A stretch of DNA of 64,000 bases from an uncultured Bacteroidota bacterium (GCA_902826215.1 CADEDY010000012.1:1-64000), one strand, 5' to 3'. Counted from the stretch's first letter, positions 53,899 to 63,660 are shown. Translations and numbers: made by a program. Notes: generated by a model from the letters alone, not told the origin.

Positions 53899-55872
53899 AT
53901 GGAAAAGAGCGGAGCATCACAGATCCCCGTCACCGAGGAGCAATTGAACGCCTACAAGGAGGAGATCACCGCCTTGCTGAAGATGGTGAGCTGGTCCCCG
54001 GATCAACGCAGCAGACCCTCCAGCAATACACAGCTGGATGCCAGTTTCCTGCTACATGTGGGCAAGGCCCTGAACGTGGGCGAGACCGATGAGCTTTCCG
54101 TGTTGAAGAGCGCCGTGCGAATCAGCGACGATCGCACCATCCTGACCAACACCACCAACGTCGTGCTCAATGCGATCCGCAAGGGATTCTGCATGGGCAA
54201 GCATTTGAGTGTGTTGTTCGAGCGGAGCAGTGGTTTGGAATTGTTGCAACAGAAGAACAACGATGGCAGCCTGCACCAGAGCGAGATGCCCGCGTTCCAC
54301 GACAAGCTTCAAACCTCATCGTCGATCGTGCTGTTCGTTGCATCGTACTACATCACGCACGCCCTCAACAACGTTCGATCGGATGAGCACTCGTCGATCA
54401 ACATCGATTTCGGAGGCGTACCGGAGGTGAAGCTGAGCCGTCCGAGCCAAGCAGTTCAATGCGCCATATACTACTACGCAGCCTATCTGGAGCGCAGTGG
54501 TGTGGTGAAGTCCGATCTCGAGTTGTTGAAGATCACCTTGCTCTACTTCGAGCGGTTGATGGAGGAGATCCTCATGCGCAAAGGCTCCCTGAAGGACGCG
54601 GAATTCTTCACCGCGCAGAATTACAAGTTGGAGCATTCGGACTTCACGGTGCAGGGCTTCGAGGTGGCCTACAATGCCCAGGTGAAAGGCGTTGAGTTCA
54701 ATGCCACGCGCATGGAGGATATCGTGGCCAACGAACAGGCCAAGCACATGTTCCGGCGCTTCGCGGAACGGTTGCTCTGTTACGACCTGAACGAGCAGAA
54801 GAACCCGATGTTGGTGCTCGGTGGCATGCCCAGCATCACCATGGCCGACGGTAAGCCCGGTACCGGAAAGAGCATGCTCATTGCGGCGGTGGCCACGATG
54901 CTGCAAGAGCGTTGTGAGGTGTTGAAGTTACCCTTCCTGTTCTGGCCTCTGCCAGAGAACATCATCTCCACCTTCCAGGGCGGTTCAGCCGAACGCGCGA
55001 TCGAATGGTTCCGCCCGATGCAGGACACCGGCAAGATCGTCTTCGCACCGATCGACGATGCCGAGAACAACCTCGAGGAACGCACCCGGCAAGGCGTGTC
55101 GGCTGGCGTGCGCGAGTTCATCGGGGTATTCCTGCGCAATACCGAAGGGGCCTATGCGGTGAACCACGGCAACCGCATGATCAGCTTGTTCACCAACATC
55201 CCGGACCAGATCGACAAGGCCGTGCTCTCACGCATCCAGGTTCGCGTGAGCATGGAAGGCGCCAAGCGCTTCGAGGATTTCGTGGACCAGGACCACCTGT
55301 GGTGGAAGAAATACCGCGAGCTCGATCCGAAATTCATCAAGGACCCGGGGGTGAAGGACTACGAGTTCATGAGCGCACAGCGGCAGGTCGCGTCCATGAG
55401 CGATCTGCACAAAGGCGGAAGTACCGAGGTCCAGAACGCGGATCTACGGACGATCTACGAAGCCAGCCTCAAGCAACACGATGCAGGCACGCACGAGTTC
55501 TTCGGTGTGTTCTACACCGCTGTTCTTGAACGGTTCCCCTTCTTTAGTTCGCGTGATCTGCGGAACATCCAGAAGGCCGTGGATGCGCGTGTGACTGACT
55601 TCGACCTGCCCACGATCTGGTGGGACAAGCCCGACGAGTTCTTCTTCAAGGACTATGATACCAAGCTCGCCATGCTGAAGGAGTTGATGCGCTCCAACCT
55701 AGGCCATATCAGCTTCGAAGAAGTGCGCTTGCAGGAGGCGCTGAACTACCTCGACAATGCGATCAGGATCAACGAGACAGGCATAGACCGGCAGGTGGAA
55801 CGCCGGGCCGAAGAGATCTATATCCAGCAAAAGGCGATGGAGTTGCAGGCCAAGAAGAACGCCAGGACGTAA
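53899..55872 (+). CDS. AAA+ ATPase, third gene of six-gene operon
   Basis: 657 residues. The first 290 residues are a helical, unrecognised domain. Then an AAA+ core: Walker A in ADGKPGTGKSMLIAAVA (Gly318-Ser325), Walker B region KIVFAPIDDAENN (Asp386-Asp387, instead of the usual DE), and a probable Arg finger in LSRIQVRV (Arg445 or Arg448). The C-terminal 150 residues are helical. It likely remodels a protein partner, perhaps the coiled-coil protein (inference). Start ATG 53899; TTG 53890 also in frame. Confidence 0.92.
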   Translation: MEKSGASQIPVTEEQLNAYKEEITALLKMVSWSPDQRSRPSSNTQLDASFLLHVGKALNVGETDELSVLKSAVRISDDRTILTNTTNVVLNAIRKGFCMGKHLSVLFERSSGLELLQQKNNDGSLHQSEMPAFHDKLQTSSSIVLFVASYYITHALNNVRSDEHSSINIDFGGVPEVKLSRPSQAVQCAIYYYAAYLERSGVVKSDLELLKITLLYFERLMEEILMRKGSLKDAEFFTAQNYKLEHSDFTVQGFEVAYNAQVKGVEFNATRMEDIVANEQAKHMFRRFAERLLCYDLNEQKNPMLVLGGMPSITMADGKPGTGKSMLIAAVATMLQERCEVLKLPFLFWPLPENIISTFQGGSAERAIEWFRPMQDTGKIVFAPIDDAENNLEERTRQGVSAGVREFIGVFLRNTEGAYAVNHGNRMISLFTNIPDQIDKAVLSRIQVRVSMEGAKRFEDFVDQDHLWWKKYRELDPKFIKDPGVKDYEFMSAQRQVASMSDLHKGGSTEVQNADLRTIYEASLKQHDAGTHEFFGVFYTAVLERFPFFSSRDLRNIQKAVDARVTDFDLPTIWWDKPDEFFFKDYDTKLAMLKELMRSNLGHISFEEVRLQEALNYLDNAIRINETGIDRQVERRAEEIYIQQKAMELQAKKNART

Positions 55873-57143
55873 TGTTGAAGCTGATCCAGAGCGGCCTCTT
55901 CGGTGGACAATTGTTCCACGTTTCCACCAAGGAATTGGTGGAGCGCTACAATGCTTGTTTGGATGATATCGGTCTGGAGCGCACGCAACTGAAGGACTTC
56001 CACATCGATGGATGGGGGTGGAGCCCGGAGATCGCCGAGGAGCGGCAGGACAAGCAGTACCTCTCGCACGGCAGCGCCAATCCGTATTCGATCATCATTA
56101 CGCCGGAGCAGCAGCAGGGTTCGCTGTACTACCCCTACCATTCGTTCGACTGGGATATCCATCATCAGGTGTTCGAGAAGTACGCGAAGCAGATCGCCGA
56201 CATCACCACGGATTGCGGATTGTGGCTCGCACTCGATCAGGATATCAGCGCTTACCGGTCACCGCAGGATCTGCTGATGATCGATGTCGTGAAGGTGCAA
56301 TTCAAGACCACCAGGAACCTGATCACCGCGGCCCGGGAACAACGGGAGCTTGTTCGCACCTACTTCGACAAACCCATGGCTTGGGCGGATCGTGAACTGC
56401 GGCAGAAGATCAGCGCAAGCGGCAAGGAACATGGCGACCTCCGGTTCCGAAACCTGGACGTGTTGCCCTTTCCGTTCACGGACATTCGTGCGTTCTACAC
56501 CACGGCTTTCGATGGTCTTTATGTGCTTCGAGACACGGTCATCGGTAAGCCGGTGTTGATCCTGCAGAACAACAGCTCTTCTGTTTCCGGTGAATTGCAA
56601 CATGCCCACGTGGAGTTCAACCTGAACGATCCCGCGCTGGTGGGATACTTGTTCAGCAATGGCCTTGTGGAACATTCCTATGCGCACTTCAAGGAGGTTC
56701 CGGTCCTGCTCGTGCATCAGATCGACCTGATACTCGCGAACGCCAGCTTGAAGTTGGATGCGCCGGTGGAATTGATCGGCCTGACAGAGAGCAAGCGGAA
56801 GGGCTTGATCAACACCTTGCAGACGAAAGGGCTGTTGGGTGATGACTATTTCCAGTTGGAGGAAGTGCGCCGGTCATTGCTTAGGAACGAAAAGGTGCAA
56901 CCCGAGGGCGAAGCACTGATCCGCGACCATTTGATCCATCCGGTCAAGGACCAGAACGTGCAGGTGCGCACCATCATTTGGCAGCTGATCGCGAACATCT
57001 TCGGCGTGAATGAACTGGTGCGCTATACCTTCAACAAGCCCGATTTCTATCACCGCTACAAAGGCTGGCCTGAACAGTACCAGCGCTGGGTGATCAAGGA
57101 GTTGCAGGAACATCACGGTATCTTCGGGAAACTCACCGCGTAG
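55872..57143 (+). CDS. Unrecognised protein, fourth gene of six-gene operon (DUF6638-like?)
   Basis: 423 residues, no TM. The ATG shares a base with the ATPase stop (TAATG), so it is translationally coupled. Segments: LKDFHIDGWGWSPEIAEE, YLSHGSANPYSIII, LYYPYHSFDWDIHHQ and GDLRFRNLDVLPFPFTDIRAFYTTAFDG. It reminds me of the DUF6638 group, unverified. No catalytic motif recognised. Confidence 0.85.
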   Translation: MLKLIQSGLFGGQLFHVSTKELVERYNACLDDIGLERTQLKDFHIDGWGWSPEIAEERQDKQYLSHGSANPYSIIITPEQQQGSLYYPYHSFDWDIHHQVFEKYAKQIADITTDCGLWLALDQDISAYRSPQDLLMIDVVKVQFKTTRNLITAAREQRELVRTYFDKPMAWADRELRQKISASGKEHGDLRFRNLDVLPFPFTDIRAFYTTAFDGLYVLRDTVIGKPVLILQNNSSSVSGELQHAHVEFNLNDPALVGYLFSNGLVEHSYAHFKEVPVLLVHQIDLILANASLKLDAPVELIGLTESKRKGLINTLQTKGLLGDDYFQLEEVRRSLLRNEKVQPEGEALIRDHLIHPVKDQNVQVRTIIWQLIANIFGVNELVRYTFNKPDFYHRYKGWPEQYQRWVIKELQEHHGIFGKLTA

Positions 57144-57146
57144 ATC

Positions 57147-57656
57147 ATGGACAGCTTGCTCACCCTCGCACTCGCCTTCATTGCCGGCATCGTGTTCTAC
57201 TATCTGGACCTCGGTCGCGGCCGTCGGTGGAATACCCGCTGGTACGACCTCACTCACCAGCACAAGAGCCCGGTGCTCCTGGACAAGGGCCTGATCCACT
57301 TGCAGCCATTCCAGCAGAAATTGGTGATGGCCATCATCGTCGCTGGACTGTTCACTGCAGCAGCCATTGCGCTCGGTGGTGATCATGCCCTGCTGGACCT
57401 CATCACAGGGGCCGTTGCGGTAGTTGGACTCTTGCTCGGTTTCTACGCTTCGGTGTTCCTCTTCAAAGGCAGGCAATTGAACATGGACCCTGTGCGCAAA
57501 GCCATGAACAAGGTGGATGATCTGGAGAAGAAGGTCCACGACATCGGGACCGTTCCGACGGAGCGGATCGTACCTCTCGCCGAGCCTGAGAAACCCGCTG
57601 CCAAGGAGGAGAAGCCCGATTGGCGCGAGGGCATCAAGAAGTTCACGGATAAGTAA
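57147..57656 (+). CDS. Membrane protein, fifth gene of six-gene operon
   Basis: 169 residues: helices at about 3-20 (LLTLALAFIAGIVFYYL), about 58-78 (KLVMAIIVAGLFTAAAIAL) and about 85-105 (LITGAVAVVGLLLGFYASVFLF), then a charged tail (PLAEPEKPAAKEEKPDWREG). Starts 4 bases after the previous stop. Not recognised. Confidence 0.8.
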   Translation: MDSLLTLALAFIAGIVFYYLDLGRGRRWNTRWYDLTHQHKSPVLLDKGLIHLQPFQQKLVMAIIVAGLFTAAAIALGGDHALLDLITGAVAVVGLLLGFYASVFLFKGRQLNMDPVRKAMNKVDDLEKKVHDIGTVPTERIVPLAEPEKPAAKEEKPDWREGIKKFTDK

Positions 57657-57673
57657 CGGTACTGGCCAACACG

Positions 57674-59278
57674 ATGCCGACTCCTGTTGAACAGCTTGAC
57701 GACAAAGGCCAGCTCTATTGGTTGCAGCACAACCTGCGTGCAGGCGCTTCCCGTCGCATCCGCGCTTGGGTGAAACAGAAACCCGTGATGGCCGTGATCA
57801 CTTTTCTGGTCGCGGCCTATCTCCTCTTCGTGCTACGGAGTGTTTATCAGCCGATGGTCCTCGGCATCCGCAAGTATTTCTTCTGGATCCTCGTGCTGCT
57901 CTTCTTGATGTGGATCGTGCGCAAGGTCTTCCGTCGCTCGCAGGCGTGGAAGAAGGTGATGGGATCGCTCGTCAGCCTGTTGCTCCTGATCGCCATTGCA
58001 TGGATCACACCCCGCCTGGTCCATTATGGTTCGCAGTACGTGTACTACAATGCGTTGAACAAGGTGCAAGTGGACCAGCTGCCGGTGACCGGGCAGGAGC
58101 GCATACAGCCCATCAGCTCCATTCACACCCTAACGGATCAAGAAGCGCTTTCGGAAACGGAGGACGCGACCATGCCCCGTTTCGTGCGGACCAATGAGGG
58201 GGACTACGAATACACCACGGCGATCGGGCCTTCACAGGCGTACAAAGTGCAACAGTTCACCAAGGACATGTACGAGGTGATCCACATTCCGGGTCAGCTT
58301 CCATCGCCGAATTTCTCCTCCGGTTATCGCGACAAGGTCGATTTCGAGGTCGGGGAGTTCCTGCTCTTCAGCAAGAACACCCACACCGCTGTGGTGAAGC
58401 GTTTCGATCCATGGCAGTATTGCTCCATGGAGCCTTCCGATCCGGTCTACCTTCAGAATGAACAAGGTGAATGGGTGCAGGTCGTTGGTTTGATCAAGTG
58501 GGTCGGATTCGTTTTCCCGCGTCCCGTTTTCGGTGGGGTCATGGTGATCGAACAGCACAAGCCGTCCGACATCTATGCCAAGCGGTTGTTCTTCGGAAAG
58601 GGCACCTTCATTCCGGCAGAGCAGCTCGTCGATCATCCTTTCCTGCAAGGTCAGGATGTTATGCCCCGAGAGGTGACGCGCTACATCGCCGAAAGCTTTC
58701 GTTTTCGCCGTGGCTTCCTGGCACCAATGCCCGGTTACCACGAAGGGGATATCCGCGTGCCCCAACTACCCGAAGGCCAGGATCCGCAACCCTTCGTGGT
58801 CCATTCGGAATTGAAGGGTGCTGCTGGCAAGCTCTACAACTACTTTGGATTGGAGCCTTACGAAGAAGCAAAGAAGGGGCTGAGTGTGAGCCTGTTCATT
58901 CCCGGAGATGGCATGAAGGAGGTCTATTTCATCGACCACACCACCAGCGGTGCCGCCTTCCTTGGCAGCAGTGCCGTGAGTGCCAAGATCATAGAGAGCC
59001 GTAAAGAGTATGATTGGACGCACAGCTATCCAGCGGAAACCCGGCCTTTCATCCGTGAGATCGGAGGTCGCGTGCGTTTGTTCTGGCTGAGCACCATCGT
59101 TACCCGTGCTGGCGATGGCCACGGTCGATTCATCGGTGGCAGTGTGCCGGAGATCACGATCACCGATGCAGTGCACGGCAAGGTGACCTGGATCCCGACC
59201 GACCTCGTGGGTTCGCCCGAGAAGTGGATGGACGTGGTGGTCGAGGTGATGCAGCCTTTTTGGGATCACGAGCGATAG
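57674..59278 (+). CDS. Membrane-anchored protein, sixth gene of six-gene operon
   Basis: 534 residues. Three TM helices at about 38-55, 65-85 and 95-115 (VMAVITFLVAAYLLFVL; YFFWILVLLFLMWIVRKV; VSLLLLIAIAWITPRLV), then a large domain of about 410 residues with no family I know. It contains Trp/Tyr-rich strands (SLFIPGDGMKEVYFIDHTTSGAAFLG; ITITDAVHGKVTWIPTDLVG). Topology not certain. It is 17 bases after the small membrane protein, the last gene of the operon. Confidence 0.8.
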   Translation: MPTPVEQLDDKGQLYWLQHNLRAGASRRIRAWVKQKPVMAVITFLVAAYLLFVLRSVYQPMVLGIRKYFFWILVLLFLMWIVRKVFRRSQAWKKVMGSLVSLLLLIAIAWITPRLVHYGSQYVYYNALNKVQVDQLPVTGQERIQPISSIHTLTDQEALSETEDATMPRFVRTNEGDYEYTTAIGPSQAYKVQQFTKDMYEVIHIPGQLPSPNFSSGYRDKVDFEVGEFLLFSKNTHTAVVKRFDPWQYCSMEPSDPVYLQNEQGEWVQVVGLIKWVGFVFPRPVFGGVMVIEQHKPSDIYAKRLFFGKGTFIPAEQLVDHPFLQGQDVMPREVTRYIAESFRFRRGFLAPMPGYHEGDIRVPQLPEGQDPQPFVVHSELKGAAGKLYNYFGLEPYEEAKKGLSVSLFIPGDGMKEVYFIDHTTSGAAFLGSSAVSAKIIESRKEYDWTHSYPAETRPFIREIGGRVRLFWLSTIVTRAGDGHGRFIGGSVPEITITDAVHGKVTWIPTDLVGSPEKWMDVVVEVMQPFWDHER

Positions 59279-59439
59279 TTACAACGGCCCATTGCGGCAT
59301 CTGGGAGCTGGCATCTTGGTAAGCTCGATGAAGTGAGGCTTCGCAACGGCGTTCCGTTCCCAATTATCATTTCTTTTTCATCTCTCAGGAGGAACTCGAC
59401 CCGGATCCCATCCGTTCCAAGGACCTGCCGAGAACCCGA

Positions 59440-60045
59440 ATGAAGCACCGACCCACTGTCCTGTTCGCACTCTGTTCAATTGTCGTGGGTAATTCACTGG
59501 CTCAGCAGAATGTCGGTGCGATCGCCGGTCTACAACGATCCGTTTGGCGGGCACCCGGGCATGTATTCAATGCTCGCGATCGGATGGAGCTGGGGTTCTT
59601 TTCTGCCATGCAACTGCATTCCAACTTGGCGCTTAGGAACGAATTGGCCATGGGCATCGGGGCTTCCACATCCCTGCACGTGGAACGAGTACGGTTCGCC
59701 TCACTGGTCAAGTACTACCCTCGCCCCAAATTCTATTTGCTCCTAGGTGTAGAAGTGTTGGTTCCACTGGGGACTGTTGATCCACAGGAGGTTGGCCCGG
59801 AATTGCCCCCACAACGGATGGATCTGGCCATCTTCACTGGTGCTGGAACGCGCTTTTCGGACCGCTCCGAAGTGGGCCTTCGTGCAGGCATTGGAATGTT
59901 GGTCAGCGAAGAAATGCCCGTATACGGCAAGGCCCGTGATCATACTCTTTCTATCGTTTATGGCTATTTGTTGAAGGGCAGGCTACCGGGCTTCACCAAG
60001 CGTAGGCAATGGAAACGGCAGGTCCGCAGCACTCCGCTCATCTAG
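59440..60045 (+). CDS. Small outer-membrane-like protein
   Basis: 201 residues with signal peptide ([20 protein letters not shown]) and alternating strands ending with aromatic residues ([57 protein letters not shown]). The pattern fits a small beta barrel of the PorT or outer-membrane-beta-barrel type. Its own unit; no clear terminator found. Confidence 0.6.
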   Translation: MKHRPTVLFALCSIVVGNSLAQQNVGAIAGLQRSVWRAPGHVFNARDRMELGFFSAMQLHSNLALRNELAMGIGASTSLHVERVRFASLVKYYPRPKFYLLLGVEVLVPLGTVDPQEVGPELPPQRMDLAIFTGAGTRFSDRSEVGLRAGIGMLVSEEMPVYGKARDHTLSIVYGYLLKGRLPGFTKRRQWKRQVRSTPLI

Positions 60046-60101
60046 CCCCGGTCCGCGAACGGCCCTGAGCGCGGCTTCCGAACGATACGCACACCGCGTT
60101 G

Positions 60102-60130
60102 TTTGTTTCCGGGAAAAGGATCTATCTTCG
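60102..60130 (+). promoter_or_regulatory. Promoter of rplM operon
   Basis: TTTG (60102-60105), 17 bases, then TATCTTCG (60123-60130): a good -33/-7 pair of the Bacteroidota type. The rplM start is 43 bases downstream. Confidence 0.7.
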
Positions 60131-60149
60131 CACCCCGTTTCCGGGAAAA
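60106..60149. repeat. Two copies of TTTCCGGGAAAA in the rplM leader
   Basis: Copies at 60106-60117 (between the -33 and -7) and 60138-60149 (just after the -7), 32 bases apart, about three helical turns. TTTCCGGGAAA is itself an inverted repeat around the central G. Candidate operator for the ribosomal protein operon. Confidence 0.7.
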
Positions 60150-60172
60150 AAGCCCTTAAAACCACTACTACC

Positions 60173-60628
60173 GTGGCATCGACGACCTACACCACCAGCA
60201 TGGCCAATGCGGCCACCGTGCAGCAAGAATGGCTGCTCGTAGATGCTGAAAACCAGACACTTGGACGCTTTGCAAGCAAAGTGGCCATGCTCGTTCGCGG
60301 CAAGCACAAGACCACCTTCACCCCGCATGTGAATTGCGGCGATCACGTGATCGTGATCAATGCCGATAAGATCCGTCTTACCGGTAAGAAGATGGAGGAG
60401 AAGGAGTACCAGCGGTACAGTATGTACCCCGGTGGCCAGACCCGTGAGCCTGCCAAGAACCTCATGGCCCGCAAGCCAGAGGCGATGGTTGAACTCGCTG
60501 TTCGCGGTATGCTTCCCAAGAACCGTTTGGGTCGCCGCCTCTTCAGCAACCTGCATGTGGTGGCAGGCAATACCCACAAGCACGAAGCACAGAAGCCACG
60601 TACGTTCGACCTGAACACGCTTAAGTAA
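60173..60628 (+). CDS. rplM: 50S ribosomal protein L13
   Basis: 151 residues from GTG 60173. The N-terminus [37 protein letters not shown] matches other Bacteroidota L13s that have a similar leader before the core; an ATG at 60200 would remove it. Other hallmarks: [36 protein letters not shown] and [14 protein letters not shown]. One base before rpsI. Confidence 0.97.
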   Translation: MASTTYTTSMANAATVQQEWLLVDAENQTLGRFASKVAMLVRGKHKTTFTPHVNCGDHVIVINADKIRLTGKKMEEKEYQRYSMYPGGQTREPAKNLMARKPEAMVELAVRGMLPKNRLGRRLFSNLHVVAGNTHKHEAQKPRTFDLNTLK

Positions 60629-60629
60629 G

Positions 60630-61016
60630 ATGGAGCCTATCCTCAGCCTCGGCCGCCGCAAGACAGCCATCGCCCGCATCACCCTGACCGAAGGCACGGG
60701 TGAGATCATCGTGAATGGCCGTGATGGTCAGGAGTATTTCCCGGTGACCATGCAGCAGTTCAAACTGCAGCAGCCCTTCAAGCTCACGGAAACCGTGGGT
60801 AAGTATGATGTGATCGCTACCGTGGACGGTGGTGGTATTACCGGCCAGGTGGACGCCGTGCGCTTGGGCATTGCCCGCGCATTGGTGAAGATCGATGCCG
60901 AACACAAACCGAAACTCAAGGCCGAAGAACTGATGACCCGTGACCCACGCGCTGTGGAACGGAAGAAGTTCGGACGCAAGAAAGCGCGTAAGCGTTACCA
61001 GTTCAGCAAGCGTTAA
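60630..61016 (+). CDS. rpsI: 30S ribosomal protein S9
   Basis: 128 residues: LGRRKTAIARITLTEGTGEIIVNGRD, VDGGGITGQVDAVRLGIARAL and the basic C-terminus KKFGRKKARKRYQFSKR, whose tail contacts P-site tRNA. It is 1 base after rplM. Confidence 0.98.
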   Translation: MEPILSLGRRKTAIARITLTEGTGEIIVNGRDGQEYFPVTMQQFKLQQPFKLTETVGKYDVIATVDGGGITGQVDAVRLGIARALVKIDAEHKPKLKAEELMTRDPRAVERKKFGRKKARKRYQFSKR

Positions 61017-61126
61017 GGTCCCAACGCTGCTTCAGGATCCAATCCCGCTGGACTCTTCGGAAACGAAGGCTACCAGCGGGATGCCTGTATCAACGGGAAC
61101 AAGGAAAGTGAACTAGATCAAGAAAA

Positions 61127-61909
61127 ATGGCTCGTATTGAATTCAAGCAGTTGTTGGATGCCGGTGTGCACTTCGGTCACCTGAAGCGCAAGTGGAACCC
61201 CAACATGGCCCCTTACATCTTCGATGAGAAGAAAGGGATCCACATCATCGATCTGAACAAGACCGCAGTCAAGCTCGAGGAAGCTGCTGCAGCCATGAAG
61301 AGCATTGCCCGTAGCGGTAAGAAAGTGCTCTTCGTTGCGACCAAGAAACAAGCGAAGGACATCGTCACCCAAAAGGTGAAGGAGACCGGCATGCCTTACG
61401 TTACCGAGCGCTGGAGCGGTGGTATGCTCACCAACTTCGGAACGATCCGTCGCACGATCAAGAAGATGGCCACCATCGATCGCATGCGTACCGATGGCAC
61501 CTTCGAGAACATGAGCAAGCGTGAGCGCCTCCAAGTGAGCCGTCAGCGGGAGAAGATGGAGAAGAACCTCGGTTCCATCGCCGATCTCACCCGCCTGCCC
61601 AGCGCCTTGTTCATTGTGGACATCGTGAAGGAGCACATCGCCGTGGCTGAAGCACGCAAGCTGAATATCCCTACGTTCGCTATGGTCGACACCAACAGCG
61701 ATCCGAGCAAAGTGGATTTCCCGATCCCAGCGAACGACGACGCCACCAAGAGCATCGAGCTCATCGTGGACGTGATGATCGCCGCCATCAACGAAGGCAT
61801 GGAGGAGCGGAAGAACGACAAGACCGCGGTTGATGAAGCCCCTGAGGAAGGAGCCGAGGTCGAAGCGGAGGCAGCTGAGGAGACCCCTTCTGCCGAAGAG
61901 AAAGCGTAA
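61127..61909 (+). CDS. rpsB: 30S ribosomal protein S2
   Basis: 260 residues: QLLDAGVHFGHLKRKWNPNM, KVLFVATKKQAKDIV, ERWSGGMLTNFGTIRRTIKK and TFAMVDTNSDPSKVDFPIPAND. Extra acidic C-terminal tail (about 25 residues, Glu/Ala-rich), common in Bacteroidota. Confidence 0.98.
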   Translation: MARIEFKQLLDAGVHFGHLKRKWNPNMAPYIFDEKKGIHIIDLNKTAVKLEEAAAAMKSIARSGKKVLFVATKKQAKDIVTQKVKETGMPYVTERWSGGMLTNFGTIRRTIKKMATIDRMRTDGTFENMSKRERLQVSRQREKMEKNLGSIADLTRLPSALFIVDIVKEHIAVAEARKLNIPTFAMVDTNSDPSKVDFPIPANDDATKSIELIVDVMIAAINEGMEERKNDKTAVDEAPEEGAEVEAEAAEETPSAEEKA

Positions 61910-61961
61910 AGTAATTCGGAGCGATCGTCATCGCCCCAAAACCTGATAAATCATGAGCACA

Positions 61962-62792
61962 ATGGCCATTACTGCTGCCGATGTGAACAAGCTGCGCCAG
62001 ATCACTGGTGCAGGTATGATGGATTGCAAGAAGGCTCTCACGGAGGCCAACGGCGATTTCGATGCCGCTATCGATGTGTTGCGTAAACAAGGTCAGAAAG
62101 TCGCTGCCAAGCGCGCTGATCGCGACGCTACCGAAGGTCTCGTGATCGCGAAGACCAGCGCCGATGGCACACACGGTGTACTCGTTTGTGTTAACTGCGA
62201 GACCGACTTCGTGGCCAAGAACGGTGACTTCACCGCGATGGCCGAGAAGATGGCCTCCATCGCTTTGGAGAAAGGCCTCGCTAGCGTGGAAGCCATGAAG
62301 GCTGCAGCCTACGACAGCAACGGCATGACCGTCGCTGAGAAGTTGATCGAACAGACCGGCGTGATCGGCGAGAAGATCGACATCAGCGCCTGCGCCGAAG
62401 TGAAAGCTGCTTTCGTGTACGCATACAACCATCCTGGAAACAAGGTGGCGAGCATCGTTGGACTGAACAAGGCCGGCTTTGAAACCGCTGCTAAGGATGT
62501 TGCCATGCAGATCGCTGCTATGGGACCGATCGCCCTGAACAAGGAAGCGGTTCCGCAAAGCGTGATCGACAAGGAGATCGAGATCGGGAAGGACCTCGCC
62601 ATCCAAGAGGGCAAGCCTGCTGACATGGCCGAGAAGATCGCTTTGGGCCGCCTGAACAAGTTCTTCAAGGAGAGTACACTTCTCGCTCAGGAGTTCATCA
62701 AGGACAACAAGCTCACGGTGGAGCAATACCTCAAGGCACAGGACAAGGATCTGACCGCAACGGACTTCAAGCGACACTCGCTCACCGTCTGA
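61962..62792 (+). CDS. tsf: Elongation factor Ts
   Basis: 276 residues from ATG 61962 (MAITAADVNKLRQITGAGMMDCKKALTEANGDFDAAI; ATG 61953 also possible). UBA-like N-terminus and the TDFVAK signature in CVNCETDFVAKNGDF. Exchanges GDP on EF-Tu. Ends with a terminator. Confidence 0.97.
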   Translation: MAITAADVNKLRQITGAGMMDCKKALTEANGDFDAAIDVLRKQGQKVAAKRADRDATEGLVIAKTSADGTHGVLVCVNCETDFVAKNGDFTAMAEKMASIALEKGLASVEAMKAAAYDSNGMTVAEKLIEQTGVIGEKIDISACAEVKAAFVYAYNHPGNKVASIVGLNKAGFETAAKDVAMQIAAMGPIALNKEAVPQSVIDKEIEIGKDLAIQEGKPADMAEKIALGRLNKFFKESTLLAQEFIKDNKLTVEQYLKAQDKDLTATDFKRHSLTV

Positions 62793-62813
62793 TCATTCAT
62801 GACAACCTGAATG

Positions 62814-62848
62814 GAACGGCCCCTTTGAACAAAGGGGCCGTTCTTTCG
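62814..62848 (+). terminator. Intrinsic terminator after tsf
   Basis: AACGGCCCCTTT, loop GAAC, AAAGGGGCCGTT, then CTTTCGTT: a strong hairpin between tsf and pyrH. Confidence 0.9.
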
Positions 62849-62891
62849 TTCAGACCACACTTCCGACAAGAAGTCTTCTCAACGACATCCT

Positions 62892-62899
62892 TACTTTTC
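62892..62899 (+). promoter_or_regulatory. Candidate -7 element of pyrH
   Basis: TACTTTTC, 20 bases before ATG 62920; one mismatch to the consensus. Confidence 0.4.
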
Positions 62900-62919
62900 G
62901 CCCTGCACAACGATCATCC

Positions 62920-63633
62920 ATGGCCCAACGGTACAAGCGCATCCTCCTGAAACTCTCCGGTGAAAGCCTGATGGGCAACAAGGCCTACGGGATCGATAGC
63001 GAACGCCTCAGCCTCTACGCAGAAGAGATCATCGCCATCGCCACACAAGGTGTGGAAGTGGCCGTGGTGATCGGTGGTGGCAACATCTACCGCGGCATGC
63101 AGGCCGAAGGCAGTGGCATCGATCGGGTGCAGGGCGATCACATGGGCATGTTGGCCACGGTGATCAACAGCTTGGCCTTGCAAAGCGCTCTCGAAGCGAA
63201 GGGATACAAGACCCGGTTGTTGAGTGCGATCAAGATGGAGCAGATCGCCGAACCCTTCATCCGCCGCCGAGCTGTGCGACACCTGGAGAAAGGCCGCATC
63301 GTGATCTTCGGGGCAGGCACAGGCAATCCCTACTTCACTACGGATACGGCCGCCAGCTTGCGCGCCATCGAGATCGAGGCCGATGTGATCCTCAAAGGAA
63401 CCCGCGTGGATGGCATCTACACCGCCGACCCGGAGAAGGACAAGAGCGCGACCAAGTACGAGCGGATCACCTTTGCCGAGGTCTACGAGAAAGGGCTGAA
63501 TGTGATGGATATGACAGCCTTCACACTGTGCAAGGAGAACAACTTGCCCATCATCGTCTTCGACATGAACAAGCCAGGGAATCTGGGGCGACTGTTGAAA
63601 GGCGAGCAGGTAGGAACGTTGGTGGAGTTGTAG
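62920..63633 (+). CDS. pyrH: UMP kinase
   Basis: 237 residues: [73 protein letters not shown]-type segment ([19 protein letters not shown]), [16 protein letters not shown]. Phosphorylates UMP to UDP. Normal hexameric bacterial enzyme. Confidence 0.97.
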   Translation: MAQRYKRILLKLSGESLMGNKAYGIDSERLSLYAEEIIAIATQGVEVAVVIGGGNIYRGMQAEGSGIDRVQGDHMGMLATVINSLALQSALEAKGYKTRLLSAIKMEQIAEPFIRRRAVRHLEKGRIVIFGAGTGNPYFTTDTAASLRAIEIEADVILKGTRVDGIYTADPEKDKSATKYERITFAEVYEKGLNVMDMTAFTLCKENNLPIIVFDMNKPGNLGRLLKGEQVGTLVEL

Positions 63634-63660
63634 GCTAGCCGCCTGTTCCTGCGCAGCCAC

